Assembly (NCBI GenBank): GCA_016709875.1
Contig: JADJLZ010000012.1
Coordinates: 211,121 to 275,120, forward strand
Length of the DNA stretch: 64,000 nt
Direction: 5' to 3'
Origin: Planctomycetota bacterium
Lineage (GTDB): Bacteria > Planctomycetota > UBA1135 > GCA-002686595
Part shown: positions 17,336 to 26,238 of the stretch, piece after piece
Position numbering within the stretch: position 1 is the first letter of the stretch
How the letters are laid out: each line of letters begins with the position of its first letter
Made by a program: the position numbers and the translations under genes
The notes under the pieces: generated by a model
What the model saw: the letters and a program-made list of their open reading frames with translations, nothing else
Database searches by the model: none
What the model was told of the DNA's origin: nothing

Positions 17336-18427
17336 ATGTTCCCTGCTGCGCCTTGCGATGTTGAGATCCTGCCTGTGACGGACCCGCTCCCCGAGCCGAA
17401 TCCCGCGCACCGCCGGCGCCCGCGCTACCGCGGCACGCATCCGCGCGGTTTCCGCGAGAAGTACAAGGAACACGCGCCCGAGCTCTACCCCGAGCACACC
17501 GAGCACGTGCGCGCGCGCGGCATGACGCCCGCAGGCCAGCACGTGCCCATCCTCGTCGAGGAGGTGCTCGCGGTCCTCGCGCTGCAGCCGGGCGAACGCG
17601 GCGTCGACTGCACGCTCGGCTACGGCGGACATTCGCGCCGCTTCCTCGAGCGCCTCGCGCCCGGCGGCCAGCTGCTCGCGCTCGACGTCGATCCGCTCGA
17701 ACTGCCCAAGACCCAGGCGCGCCTGCGCACTCTGGGCTTCGGCGAAGAGGCGCTCTGCGTGCGACGCACGAACTTCGCCGGGCTGCGCGCGGCGCTCGCG
17801 GAACTGGACTGGAGCGCGGGCGTCGACTTCGTGTTCGCCGACCTGGGCGTGTCTTCGATGCAGATCGACGACCCCGCACGCGGCTTCTCCTTCAAGTGCG
17901 ACGCGCCGCTCGACATGCGCATGAACCCCGCGCGCGGACCCTCGGCCGCGCAGTGGCTCGAGCGTGTCGAGACCGTCGAGCTCGCACGTGCGCTGCAGGA
18001 CGACGCCGACGAACCCTTTGCGCAGAGGATCGCGGCGGGGCTCGTCGCGCGGCGCGGGAGACTGCGCACGACGCTCGAGTTGGCGGCCGCGATCCGCTCC
18101 CTGCTGCCAGCGCACGTGGACGAGGAGCAGGCCGAGCGCAGCACGCGGCGCGTCTTCCAGGCCGTGCGCATCGAGGTCAACGACGAGTTCGGCGTGCTCG
18201 ACACGCTGCTGCGCGCTCTGCCCGAGTGCCTGCGCTCGGGCGGCCGGGCCGCGCTGCTCTCCTTCCATTCGGGTGAGGACCGGCGCGTGAAGAAGGCCTT
18301 CGAAGCGGGCCTGCGCAGCGGCGTCTATTCCGCGTGCAGCCCGGACCTGATCCGCGCCGCGCCAGAGGAACAGCGCGCCAACCCGCGCGCCGCGCCGGCG
18401 AAGCTGCGCTGGGCGCGCAGGACCTGA
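17336..18427 (+). CDS. rsmH: 16S rRNA (cytosine(1402)-N(4))-methyltransferase RsmH
   Basis: A 363-residue cytoplasmic enzyme that methylates N4 of C1402 in 16S rRNA using S-adenosylmethionine. The family fingerprint is clear: HVPILVEEVL, VDCTLGYGGHS (SAM motif), LLALDVDP, FADLGVSSMQID, FSFKCDAPLDMRMN, TRRVFQAVRIEVN(D/E), and LLSFHSGEDRRVK. The N-terminal 65 residues are an extra, basic, Pro/Arg-rich tail (RRRPRYRGTHPRGFREKYKEH) not usual in the family; the family core starts near GQHVPI. An internal start (M at residue 63, MTPAGQ) would give a standard-size enzyme. It is not in a dcw cell-division cluster here, and stands alone between two minus-strand genes. Confidence 0.95.
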   Translation: MFPAAPCDVEILPVTDPLPEPNPAHRRRPRYRGTHPRGFREKYKEHAPELYPEHTEHVRARGMTPAGQHVPILVEEVLAVLALQPGERGVDCTLGYGGHSRRFLERLAPGGQLLALDVDPLELPKTQARLRTLGFGEEALCVRRTNFAGLRAALAELDWSAGVDFVFADLGVSSMQIDDPARGFSFKCDAPLDMRMNPARGPSAAQWLERVETVELARALQDDADEPFAQRIAAGLVARRGRLRTTLELAAAIRSLLPAHVDEEQAERSTRRVFQAVRIEVNDEFGVLDTLLRALPECLRSGGRAALLSFHSGEDRRVKKAFEAGLRSGVYSACSPDLIRAAPEEQRANPRAAPAKLRWARRT

Positions 18428-18440
18428 GCCTCGTCCGCGT

Positions 18441-20474
18441 TCACTCGACCCGCAAGCGCAGGCTCTCGAGCTGCTGCAGGATCTTCCCGCTGCCCATGTC
18501 GGCGTCCAGGAAGCGCACGCGGAAGAAGATCGAGCGCGTGCCGTCGGCGTGTTCGTCGACGAAGAACTTGCCGTCCCAGCCCAGCGGCGCGGGCGGAGGC
18601 TTGCGCAGCTGGAGGCCGGCCACGTGCTTGCGCGTGCGCACCTCGGCGGTGAACACGGGCAGGTCGAGGTTGCGCTTGTGCGCGCCGTCCCAGCTCGACT
18701 CGGTCCCCACGCCCGAGCCGCGCCAGGAGTAGATCACCGGCGTCTCGTCGTAATTCCAGTCGGAGACGATGCACTCCTCCGCGCGCCACCACTTGGCCGG
18801 TCCGTACACGACGATCTCGCTGCCCTTGAGCTCGGCGCGCGCGGGAGCCAGCGCTGGAGCCGTGGGCAGGTGCAGCGCCAGCGCGGGGTCGCCGTAGAAG
18901 GCCTCGTTGTAGAACTCGTAGCGGTGCGGACCGTGCTCGCTCTCGCCGTTGGCGAGCATGGAGACGAGCTGGCGGTTGAGCGCGTCGCGGTGCGCGCGGC
19001 CGAGCGCTTTTCCGGCGAGCACCGCGTTCCAGAACTCGCTGCGGTAGGTCTCCTGCTGCGCGATCGCGCGCCGCACGTTGCCGACGAAGCCGATCGCGCC
19101 GTTGCGCAGCAGGCGCAGTGCGACCGAGTGCAGCTGGGGGTCCTGGTCGAGCGCGGCGGGGCTGCAGCCGGCGGATTCGACCAGGCAAGGCGCGAGCAGC
19201 ACGCGCGAGTCCTGCATGTACGTCTGGCCCAGCTGCATCCACGAGGAGTGCGCGTTGTGGATCAAGACGCCCACCGCAGCGAGCGGGGAGTCCTGCGTGA
19301 TCGGCTGGCCGCCCGCGTGCAGCGGAACCGGGCGGAAGCCCGCGTTCTCGAGCAGCGGCGCGCTCATGCGCTCCCACTCGGCCATGCCGAAGCGTCCGGC
19401 GGATTCGGGCGCGAGCAACTGCTCGTAGGCCAGGCTGCGCGCCGCGAGCAGCGTCGCTGCGGGCGCATCCTCGGCGACGAAGCGGCCGAAGGCGAGCTCG
19501 AGGAACGGATCCGCGTCGGTGTTCGCGTACGAGAGGTCGGAGGGCGGGTCGCTGTCGATGCCCTCGCCGGAGGGGACCACCTCCATCGGGAGCGCTTCGG
19601 GCCGCGCAGCCAGGCACAGGAATTCGGGCGTGCTGCCGAGGCGCTCGCGGCAGTGCGCGAGCACGGCGCGCACGTTGGCCGGGGCCGCGGGAGCACTCGC
19701 GTCGTCTCCGGCGGCGACCAGCGCGCCCGCGCGTCCGGCGGCGAGCACAGCTCCCGCGAGCGAGAGCTTGCGCACCTTGCCCAGGACGCGGTCGCTTGGC
19801 GCGACGGCCGCGAGGTACCCGACCGGTAGGCGGTGCTCCTGCATCCAACGCGCGACCTCGGCTGGGTCGCGCAGGCGCTCGCAGGTGGCCTTGCCGACAC
19901 CGTTCGGGGGCTGGTCGAACGCTCCGACGAGCAGCAGCGTGCTCGCTCCCGCCTGTTCGATCACGGCGCGGGCCGCCTCCGAGAGCCCGTTCGCGCCGCT
20001 GTACAGAAGCGGCGCGCGCAGGCGTGCGGCGAGCACGGACGCTGCGAGGGTGCCGGTGTAGTCGTCCTCACGCGCGACGACGGCCTTGGCGCTCGTCGAA
20101 AAGCACGCGCGCGCGAGCGCACAGGCGGCCGCATCCGCGGAGTCGCAGGCGATGCGCTCCTGCGCGATGCCCTCGAGAGCCGGCGCGTCGGCGCCCGCGC
20201 CGATCCAAACCAGCCGACCGGGGTGGTAGCGCGCCAGGAAGTCGCGCGTCTCCGGCTCGAGCGCGCCGTCCGCACCGAGCGCGAGCACCAGCGGCTCGGC
20301 CCCGTTCACGGCGCACGCGGCCGGGATCGCGGCGAGGAAAGCGAGGTCCTGCCAGGCGGCCCCAGCTGGCATTGCAACGGCGAACACGCTGCGCTGCGGC
20401 TCGGCCGGACGCGTCGAGGCCGCCCCGAAGAGGCCGGCGAGCAGCGCGGCGCATACGGTTTGCGCGAGGTTCAC
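18441..20474 (-). CDS. Secreted protein with cell-wall-binding-repeat-like and possible gingipain-like regions
   Basis: A 677-residue protein with signal peptide (MNLAQTVCAALLAGLFGAAS). Residues about 30-230 read like cell-wall-binding repeat 2 units: VVAREDDYTGTLAASVLAARLRAP followed by LLLVGAF parallels the usual DALAASPLA, PILL and VIGG pattern. Residues about 330-530 include IHNAHSSWM, APCLVESAGC and GFVGNVRRA, then YNEAFYGDPALALHL, which resembles the C25 (gingipain/caspase-like) pattern with a His, a Cys and a closing GDPAL. Whether His and Cys form a catalytic pair is uncertain. The C-terminal 140 residues are beta-rich. It converges on rsmH with 13 bases between stops. Confidence 0.72.
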   Translation of the reverse strand: MNLAQTVCAALLAGLFGAASTRPAEPQRSVFAVAMPAGAAWQDLAFLAAIPAACAVNGAEPLVLALGADGALEPETRDFLARYHPGRLVWIGAGADAPALEGIAQERIACDSADAAACALARACFSTSAKAVVAREDDYTGTLAASVLAARLRAPLLYSGANGLSEAARAVIEQAGASTLLLVGAFDQPPNGVGKATCERLRDPAEVARWMQEHRLPVGYLAAVAPSDRVLGKVRKLSLAGAVLAAGRAGALVAAGDDASAPAAPANVRAVLAHCRERLGSTPEFLCLAARPEALPMEVVPSGEGIDSDPPSDLSYANTDADPFLELAFGRFVAEDAPAATLLAARSLAYEQLLAPESAGRFGMAEWERMSAPLLENAGFRPVPLHAGGQPITQDSPLAAVGVLIHNAHSSWMQLGQTYMQDSRVLLAPCLVESAGCSPAALDQDPQLHSVALRLLRNGAIGFVGNVRRAIAQQETYRSEFWNAVLAGKALGRAHRDALNRQLVSMLANGESEHGPHRYEFYNEAFYGDPALALHLPTAPALAPARAELKGSEIVVYGPAKWWRAEECIVSDWNYDETPVIYSWRGSGVGTESSWDGAHKRNLDLPVFTAEVRTRKHVAGLQLRKPPPAPLGWDGKFFVDEHADGTRSIFFRVRFLDADMGSGKILQQLESLRLRVE

Positions 20475-20519
20475 GATCGTGAGACGGCCTCCGGGTGCAT
20501 ACTATTCGATTGTACTCGA

Positions 20520-20541
20520 GCCGTGCCGCATTCCGCACGGC
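20520..20541. promoter_or_regulatory. Inverted repeat between divergent genes, possible operator or leader hairpin
   Basis: GCCGTGC (20520-20526) and GCACGGC (20535-20541) form a perfect 7-base inverted repeat with an 8-base centre. It lies between the secreted protein gene (starts 20474, minus) and the response regulator gene (starts 20573, plus). A TACTAT -10-like element is at 20500-20505. It could be a binding site of the adjacent regulator or a hairpin in its leader. Confidence 0.35.
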
Positions 20542-20572
20542 AGCTCCTCCGTACCCGCTCACGGAAAGCACG

Positions 20573-21238
20573 ATGGACGCCAACGCACCGATTCAAATTT
20601 TCCTCGTCGACGACCAGTCGATGATCCGCGCCGGAATCCGCAGCATGCTGTCGAAGAATCCGCGCTTCCAGGTCTCCGGCTCGAGCGGAGATCCGCGCGC
20701 CGCGATCGAGGCGATCGGGAAGGAGTTCCCCGACGTGATCCTGCTCGACATCTCGATGCCGGGCCTCTCGGGGATCGACGCGATCTCGCAGATTCGCAAG
20801 ATCCACCCGCGCGCGCACATCGTGATGCTCACGCACCACGAGGGCGAGACCTTCGTCGAGCAGGCGCTGCAGGCCGGCGCCGACGGCTACCTCTCCAAGG
20901 ACTCCGATCCCGCGGAGCTCGCGCTGGCGATCGAATCGGTGAGCGCGGGTAGGCTGTACCTGTCTCCCAAGGTCGCGGGCGTGCTCTTCAGCCGCGCACG
21001 CGGCGGCCCGAACCCCGTCGCTCTGGGCACGAGCCGCCTGCAGTCGCTCACGCCGCGCGAGCGCGAGGTCTTCCAACTGCTCGCGCTCGGCAAGAGCAAC
21101 AAGGAGGTCGCGAAGGTGCTCGGGTTGAGCCTGGGCACCGCGAAGAAGCACCGCGAGAACCTGCAGGCGAAGCTCGCCTGCGGCTCGGCTGCGGAGCTCG
21201 CGCTGCTGGCGATCAAGGAAGGGATGCTCTCGGCCTGA
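20573..21238 (+). CDS. Two-component response regulator, REC-LuxR (NarL/FixJ type)
   Basis: A 221-residue transcription factor. The receiver domain (1-125) has the acidic pair in FLVDDQSM, phospho-acceptor Asp59 in ILLDISMPG, Thr in MLTHHEG and Lys in YLSKDS. The LuxR helix-turn-helix (about 160-215) reads LTPREREVFQLLALG, then SNKEVAKVLGLS, with AKKHRENLQAKL as recognition helix region. The ATG at 20573 is chosen because the receiver domain begins 8 residues later; the in-frame ATG at 20495 would add a 26-residue tail with no domain. No histidine kinase is adjacent on the same transcript. The hybrid kinase at 23,298 is the nearest candidate partner. Confidence 0.93.
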   Translation: MDANAPIQIFLVDDQSMIRAGIRSMLSKNPRFQVSGSSGDPRAAIEAIGKEFPDVILLDISMPGLSGIDAISQIRKIHPRAHIVMLTHHEGETFVEQALQAGADGYLSKDSDPAELALAIESVSAGRLYLSPKVAGVLFSRARGGPNPVALGTSRLQSLTPREREVFQLLALGKSNKEVAKVLGLSLGTAKKHRENLQAKLACGSAAELALLAIKEGMLSA

Positions 21239-21295
21239 GCCGCGTGCCGCGGGTTACCTGTGCGATCGGCTGCGCTAGGCCCACTCGGAGGACCC

Positions 21296-21889
21296 ATGAA
21301 GATTCTCGCGACTGCGATCTGTGCCCTGTCCCTGTCCGCCTGCACCTTTCACATCCACGTCCACGAGGCGCCCCGGCTCGCCCTTCCAGCCGAGCCCGCA
21401 CAGGCGCGAATGGCGCAGCCGGGTGACTCGCTCACCGGCGTCGTGGTCGACGCGCAAGGCCATCCGATGCGCGCGCGCATCGCCGCCGTCGGCGAGTCCG
21501 GGTCCTTCTCGACGAGCACCGACGACGAAGGGCGCTTCGACCTCGCGTCGCCGGGTTTTGCAGTGAGCGTGCTGCACGCCAGCACTCCGCAGGGCACCTG
21601 CGCCGTGCAGTCGATCCCGGCCAGCGGCCACGCCGCCAAGCTCGTTCTTCAGCCGGGATCGACGCTCGTGCTCCAGTTTGAGGGTGCCTCGAACGTCCGC
21701 TGCGCAATCTTCAGTGGTGCGCTGCGCGTCGAGGACTTCACGCTGCGACCGGGCAAATCCGCGACCGCGATCGTGCCCGCTGGCGGGCTGAGTGTGCGCG
21801 TCTACGAGGGCCAGCACGTGCTCGAGGAGCGCAAACTCGAACTCGCGGCTGGAGCAACACAGACGCTCGTCCTCTCGGGCGACGCCTGA
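21296..21889 (+). CDS. Lipoprotein with carboxypeptidase-regulatory-like domain
   Basis: A 197-residue exported lipoprotein. MKILATAICALSLSAC carries a lipobox (LSAC, lipidated Cys16), then a His-rich stretch (TFHIHVHE). Residues about 45-120 have the pattern of a CarbopepD_reg/Ig-like fold (LTGVVVDAQGHPMRARI and STDDEGRFDL). The rest is beta-rich. Such modules are structural. The ATG at 21296 is chosen because it starts the lipobox signal; the ATG at 21260 only adds a tail. The gene stands between the response regulator and the binding-protein/kinase pair, in the same direction. Confidence 0.75.
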   Translation: MKILATAICALSLSACTFHIHVHEAPRLALPAEPAQARMAQPGDSLTGVVVDAQGHPMRARIAAVGESGSFSTSTDDEGRFDLASPGFAVSVLHASTPQGTCAVQSIPASGHAAKLVLQPGSTLVLQFEGASNVRCAIFSGALRVEDFTLRPGKSATAIVPAGGLSVRVYEGQHVLEERKLELAAGATQTLVLSGDA

Positions 21890-21898
21890 GCACGGAAC

Positions 21899-21967
21899 CG
21901 GGTCTGCGCATCCCGGGCGGGTGCAGACCGGGGAAAAATGTCAGTTCCACTGTCCAGGGACCGGGGA
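21899..21967. repeat. Hairpin plus short direct repeat in the spacer, possible terminator or REP-like element
   Basis: After the lipoprotein stop, GGTCTGC (21901-21907) pairs with GCAGACC about 16 bases later, giving a 7-base stem around a GC-rich loop. The next stretch repeats ACCGGGGA at 21927-21934 and 21960-21967, separated by AAAATGTCAGTTCC-type sequence. No T-run follows. The A-rich core is unlike the surroundings and resembles what I remember of REP sequences tied to RAYT transposases, but I could not check copy number. Confidence 0.3.
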
Positions 21968-22043
21968 CCTTGGGCCAGCTACGAACTTGGGCCCTCACTC
22001 GGGCCTCGCGGCCTGTCGATCACGGATCCGACAGACTCGCAAG

Positions 22044-23297
22044 ATGCACCCGAATCCCATCGACTCGCACGGGAGCGCGTTCGAACATTCCACGAGGCGC
22101 ACGCAATCCCGCTCGCTCCTCGGCGCGCTGCTCTTTTGGACCTGCGCTCCATTCGCCGAGCGCGCAGGCGGCACCGGCGCGCCCACGCCGATCCCGATCG
22201 GCATGTCGACGGTGCTCAGCGGGCCCGCGAGCGATCTCGGCCAGGGGATGCGCGACGGCGTCGAGTGCGCCTTCGCGGAATACAACCGCGCGCTGCCACC
22301 GGAGAAGGCTCCGCTCGCACTGGTCGCGCTCGACGACGGCTACGAGCCGGAGCGCTGTGCCCCGAACATGCGCGAGCTCGTCGAGCGGCGCAAGGTGCTC
22401 GCGATCGTCGGCAACGTCGGCACGCCGACCGCCGTCGCGGCGCTGCCGATCGCGATCCAGAGCGGCACGCCCTTCTTCGGCGCGTTCACGGGCGCAGGCG
22501 TGCTGCGCAAGACGCCGCCCGAGCGCTACGTGATCAACTACCGCGCGAGCTACGGCGAGGAGACCGCCGCGATGGTGGAGGCACTCGTGCGCGGCGGACT
22601 CGCGCCCGGGGAAATCGCCTTCTTCACGCAGCGCGACGCCTTCGGCGACGCGGGTTTCGAGGCCGGGATGCAGGCGCTCGTGCGCCACGGCCTGAAGAGC
22701 GCGACGAGCATCGTGCACGGCCGCTACGAGCGCAACACGACCGTGGTCGAGGGCGCGCTCGCGCAGCTGCTGCTCGCGCCGACGCCGCCCAGGGCAGTGC
22801 TCATGGTCGGTACCTACGCACCTTGCGCAGCGCTGATCCGTCGCGCGCACGAGCACGGATTCACCCCGCTCTTCATCGGTGTCTCCTTCGTCGGTGCGGC
22901 CTCGCTCGTGCGCGAGCTCGGGAAGGATGGCGACGGCGTCGCGATCACACAGGTCGTTCCCTACTACGGCGAGGACCGGCCGCTGTGCCGGGAGTTCCGC
23001 GCGGCGCTCGAACGCAGCGCGCCAGGCACACAGCCCTCCTACACCTCCTTCGAGGGCTACATCGCAGCTCGCATCTTCTGCAAGGCGCTCAGCTCCTGCC
23101 CGGTCGCTCCGGGTCGCGAAGAGGTGGTGGACGCCCTGCTTTCGCTCGGACGCTTCGACATCGGGCTCGAGACTCCACTTCAACTCTCTCCGACGGAACA
23201 CCAGGCCTGCCACGAGGTGTGGCTGAGCGTGATTCGCGACGGCGCGGTGCAGCCACTGGCCTGGGAGCGCATGCCCGAACTCCTGAGGGGGAAGTGA
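22044..23297 (+). CDS. Periplasmic ligand-binding protein, branched-chain-amino-acid/Leu-Ile-Val type
   Basis: A 417-residue exported protein. The signal region is SRSLLGALLFWTCAPFAERAGG. The mature part matches type I periplasmic binding proteins: IPIGMSTVLSGPASDLGQGM, LVALDDGYEPERC, VLAIVGNVGTPTA, FFGAFTGAG, VINYRASYGEETAAM, FFTQRDAFGDAGFEAG. The start ATG at 22044 is the first that leaves a normal signal; the upstream region in frame is not coding in character. Its stop is immediately followed by the ATG of the hybrid histidine kinase, so it is likely the sensor that presents a ligand to that kinase rather than a transport component. No ABC permease or ATPase is nearby. Confidence 0.85.
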   Translation: MHPNPIDSHGSAFEHSTRRTQSRSLLGALLFWTCAPFAERAGGTGAPTPIPIGMSTVLSGPASDLGQGMRDGVECAFAEYNRALPPEKAPLALVALDDGYEPERCAPNMRELVERRKVLAIVGNVGTPTAVAALPIAIQSGTPFFGAFTGAGVLRKTPPERYVINYRASYGEETAAMVEALVRGGLAPGEIAFFTQRDAFGDAGFEAGMQALVRHGLKSATSIVHGRYERNTTVVEGALAQLLLAPTPPRAVLMVGTYAPCAALIRRAHEHGFTPLFIGVSFVGAASLVRELGKDGDGVAITQVVPYYGEDRPLCREFRAALERSAPGTQPSYTSFEGYIAARIFCKALSSCPVAPGREEVVDALLSLGRFDIGLETPLQLSPTEHQACHEVWLSVIRDGAVQPLAWERMPELLRGK

Positions 23298-26126
23298 ATG
23301 GCGAGCATCGACCCCAGGCGGAACCCTGAGAATCCCGACTCCGCACGCAGCCAAGGGGCGCGCGCGAAGCGCCTCGTGTGGGCCTTGACGCTTCTGACCG
23401 TGGTGACCGGGGGGGCCTCGGTGCTGGTGGTGCGCAGCTCCTTCAACAACGTGCGCGAATCGGCCGAGCAGCTGCACGGGCTCGAGCAGCAGACCGACTC
23501 GAACGTGCGGCGGCTGCAGAGTTGCGCCGAGCACGCGCGCGAGGAGTTCGAGGCGCGCCTCGCCGGTGGCGAGCACGGCTGGAAGCCGGTCAGCACGGGC
23601 GAGCTGAATGCGATCGTCCCCAGCCTGCGGGAGATCGGCGTGCAGGACTCCGTACTCGAGCGCGCGGAGTCCACGCTCGAGAGTCTCGACAGGCTGCTCG
23701 ACTCGGCGGAGGCCTGGCGCGACCGAAGCGAGGAGAACGAGCAACGCGAAGCCACCGCGGGGCGGCAGCTCGAGGCGGCGCTCGCGCTCGCACGCGGCGC
23801 GATTGCCTCGGCCGATGGCCAACGCAAGCTCGACTGGGCGCTCGCGATCCGGCGCTTTCGCGCAGCCGAACCCGCACAGGCCGACGAGATCGCTCGCGAG
23901 CTCGCCGGCAGCATGCAGTCCTCGATCGAGCACCCGCTGATGCAGAGCGAGTTCCAGGAGCTCGCGCTGCTGACGTATCAGCTGCGGGACGAGCAGAACG
24001 CTGACAACCTCGCCAACCTCAAGGACAACCGACTTGCGCCCAGCCTCGGACGCCTGCTCGACCCGCGGGCGCAGCTCAGCGGACTGGCCGAACTGCCCCC
24101 GGACATCGAGGCCATCGCCGTCGCGCTCTTCGGCGAAGGCTACACGCGCGATCTCGACCACCAGACGATCGTTCCCGGCTCGAACGGCTTCTATGCGCTG
24201 CACCGCGAGCGTATCGACCTTGCGCAGGAGCGCTCGGCGCTCGTCGCGCAGGCAGAGCGTTGTTTCCAGGACATCGACGACATGCGCCGCGCGCTCGAGG
24301 TTGAGCTTGTGCACACCTCGACGCAGTACACCAGGCGTGGCGGACTCATCTTCGACAGCGCCTGGCGCGTGCTGGCGTTGATCTCCGTCGCGGGCTTCCT
24401 GATCGTCGTCGGCCTGGGTGTCGGGATCGCGCGCGCGATCCAGCGCCAGATCCTCGGCATCGTGGAAGCCAACGACCGGCTCGACGCCGCGATCGAGACC
24501 GCCGAGCGCGCCAGCTGCGCCAAGAGCGAGTTCCTCGCGAACATGAGCCACGAGATCCGCACGCCGATGAACGGCATCATCGGCATGACCGAGTTCCTGC
24601 TCGACGGAGAGCTGCCGAGCGAGAAGCGCGAGTACGGCCACACGTTGCGCGTGTGCTCGGAGACGCTGCTCTCGCTGATCAACGACATCCTGGACTTCTC
24701 CAAGATCGAGGCCGGCAAGCTCGACCTGGAACGGATCGACTTCGAGCTGCCCGCGGTGATCGAGGACGCGGTCGACATCCTCGCCTCGCGCGCGAACTCC
24801 AAGCAGGTCGAGCTGCTGATGGATCTACGCCCCGAAGTCCCGCGTTTCGTGCGCGGCGATCCGGGTCGGCTGCGGCAGGTGCTGCTCAACCTGGCCAACA
24901 ACGCGATCAAGTTCACCGAACGCGGCGAAGTGGTGCTGCGCGCCGAGGTGCTCGGATCCGCGGAGGGCACGGCGCGTCTGCGTTTCACGGTGGAGGACAC
25001 GGGCATCGGCATCCCGCCCGACCGCATCGAGCACCTGTTCCAGGCCTTCACGCAGGTCGACGGCTCGACGACGCGCCGCTTCGGCGGCACGGGTCTGGGG
25101 CTGGCGATCTCCAAGCGCCTGGTCGAGGCGATGGGCGGCAAGATCGGCGTCCATAGCGAACTGGGACTCGGTTCGACCTTCTGGTTCGAAGTCCCGCTCG
25201 AATTGCAGCGCGCGGACGCCGGTACGCTGCGCGAGCTCGCCGCGACCGCGATGCGCGGCCAGCGCGTGCTCGTCGTGGACGACAACGCGACCAACCGCAG
25301 GATCCTCGAGCTGCAGCTCGGCTCGTGGGGCTTCCGCTGCGAGAGCTTCGAGACGCCGGCGCTGGCGCTCGCGGCGCTGCGGACCGCCGCGGCGGAGGGT
25401 CGTGCCTACCGCGTTGCGCTGCTCGACTACCAGATGCCGGGGATGAACGGCATCGAGCTCGCGACCGCCATCCGCGCCGAGGACGCGCTGCAGCAGACGC
25501 GGCTCGTGCTGCTGAGCTCCGTCGGTGGCCCGATCGCCAACGCGCGCTCGAAGCAGGTCGAGTTCTCCGGCTACCTCACCAAGCCCGTGAAGCCCAGTCA
25601 CCTGCGCGACCTGCTGCTCGACCAGCTCGCCGCGGCGGCCCCGTTCGGTGCGCCCAAGCCCGCCGGAGAAGCGTCCGAGAGCGCGGTGCGCGGAGCGATC
25701 CCGAGCGGAATGCGCGTGCTGCTCGCCGAGGACAATGCCGTCAACCAGCGCGTGGCGCTGCTCATGCTGCGCAAGCTCGGCTGCCATGCGCATGCGGTCG
25801 CGGACGGCCAGCGCGCGCTCGAGGCCTGCAAGGCCGAGGACTACGACGTCGTGCTGCTCGACTGCCAAATGCCGGTGATGGACGGATACGAGGCGGCGAG
25901 GGCGATCCGCGCGCTCGAGGGCGAACTCGGGCGGCAGCGCACGCCGATCCTGGCGCTCACGGCCAACGCGATGGACGGCGACCGCGAACGCTGCCTCGAG
26001 GCGGGCATGGACGACTACATCACCAAGCCGGTGCGCATCGAGACGCTCGCGGAGAAGCTCGCCCACGCGGTCCATCCCGCGCTGCCCAGCCCGCGCGCGG
26101 GGCCGGCGACCACGCTCCGCGGCTGA
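23298..26126 (+). CDS. Hybrid sensor histidine kinase with two receiver domains
   Basis: A 942-residue membrane protein. There is one transmembrane helix at about 25-46, a long helical periplasmic region (about 47-355), a second helix (ISVAGFLIVVGLGVGIA), then HisKA with His418 in NMSHEIRTPMNG and HATPase_c with LLNLANNAIKFTERG, DTGIGIPPD and GGTGLGLAISKRL. REC1 has Asp710 (LLDYQMPG) and REC2 has Asp855 (LLDCQMPVMDG). There is no Hpt domain. It would autophosphorylate at His and pass phosphate to REC2. The ATG directly follows the stop of the binding-protein gene, which suggests ligand sensing through that protein. Confidence 0.95.
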   Translation: MASIDPRRNPENPDSARSQGARAKRLVWALTLLTVVTGGASVLVVRSSFNNVRESAEQLHGLEQQTDSNVRRLQSCAEHAREEFEARLAGGEHGWKPVSTGELNAIVPSLREIGVQDSVLERAESTLESLDRLLDSAEAWRDRSEENEQREATAGRQLEAALALARGAIASADGQRKLDWALAIRRFRAAEPAQADEIARELAGSMQSSIEHPLMQSEFQELALLTYQLRDEQNADNLANLKDNRLAPSLGRLLDPRAQLSGLAELPPDIEAIAVALFGEGYTRDLDHQTIVPGSNGFYALHRERIDLAQERSALVAQAERCFQDIDDMRRALEVELVHTSTQYTRRGGLIFDSAWRVLALISVAGFLIVVGLGVGIARAIQRQILGIVEANDRLDAAIETAERASCAKSEFLANMSHEIRTPMNGIIGMTEFLLDGELPSEKREYGHTLRVCSETLLSLINDILDFSKIEAGKLDLERIDFELPAVIEDAVDILASRANSKQVELLMDLRPEVPRFVRGDPGRLRQVLLNLANNAIKFTERGEVVLRAEVLGSAEGTARLRFTVEDTGIGIPPDRIEHLFQAFTQVDGSTTRRFGGTGLGLAISKRLVEAMGGKIGVHSELGLGSTFWFEVPLELQRADAGTLRELAATAMRGQRVLVVDDNATNRRILELQLGSWGFRCESFETPALALAALRTAAAEGRAYRVALLDYQMPGMNGIELATAIRAEDALQQTRLVLLSSVGGPIANARSKQVEFSGYLTKPVKPSHLRDLLLDQLAAAAPFGAPKPAGEASESAVRGAIPSGMRVLLAEDNAVNQRVALLMLRKLGCHAHAVADGQRALEACKAEDYDVVLLDCQMPVMDGYEAARAIRALEGELGRQRTPILALTANAMDGDRERCLEAGMDDYITKPVRIETLAEKLAHAVHPALPSPRAGPATTLRG

Positions 26127-26238
26127 GGTCCGCGTCGCCTCGAGCGCAGGACCGGTCAGGTCTCACGCGCTCTTCCGCTCCAGGGAAACACCGATTGCGG
26201 CGCCGCTGCGCCGAGCCGTACACTCGCTGCTTCGCAGC

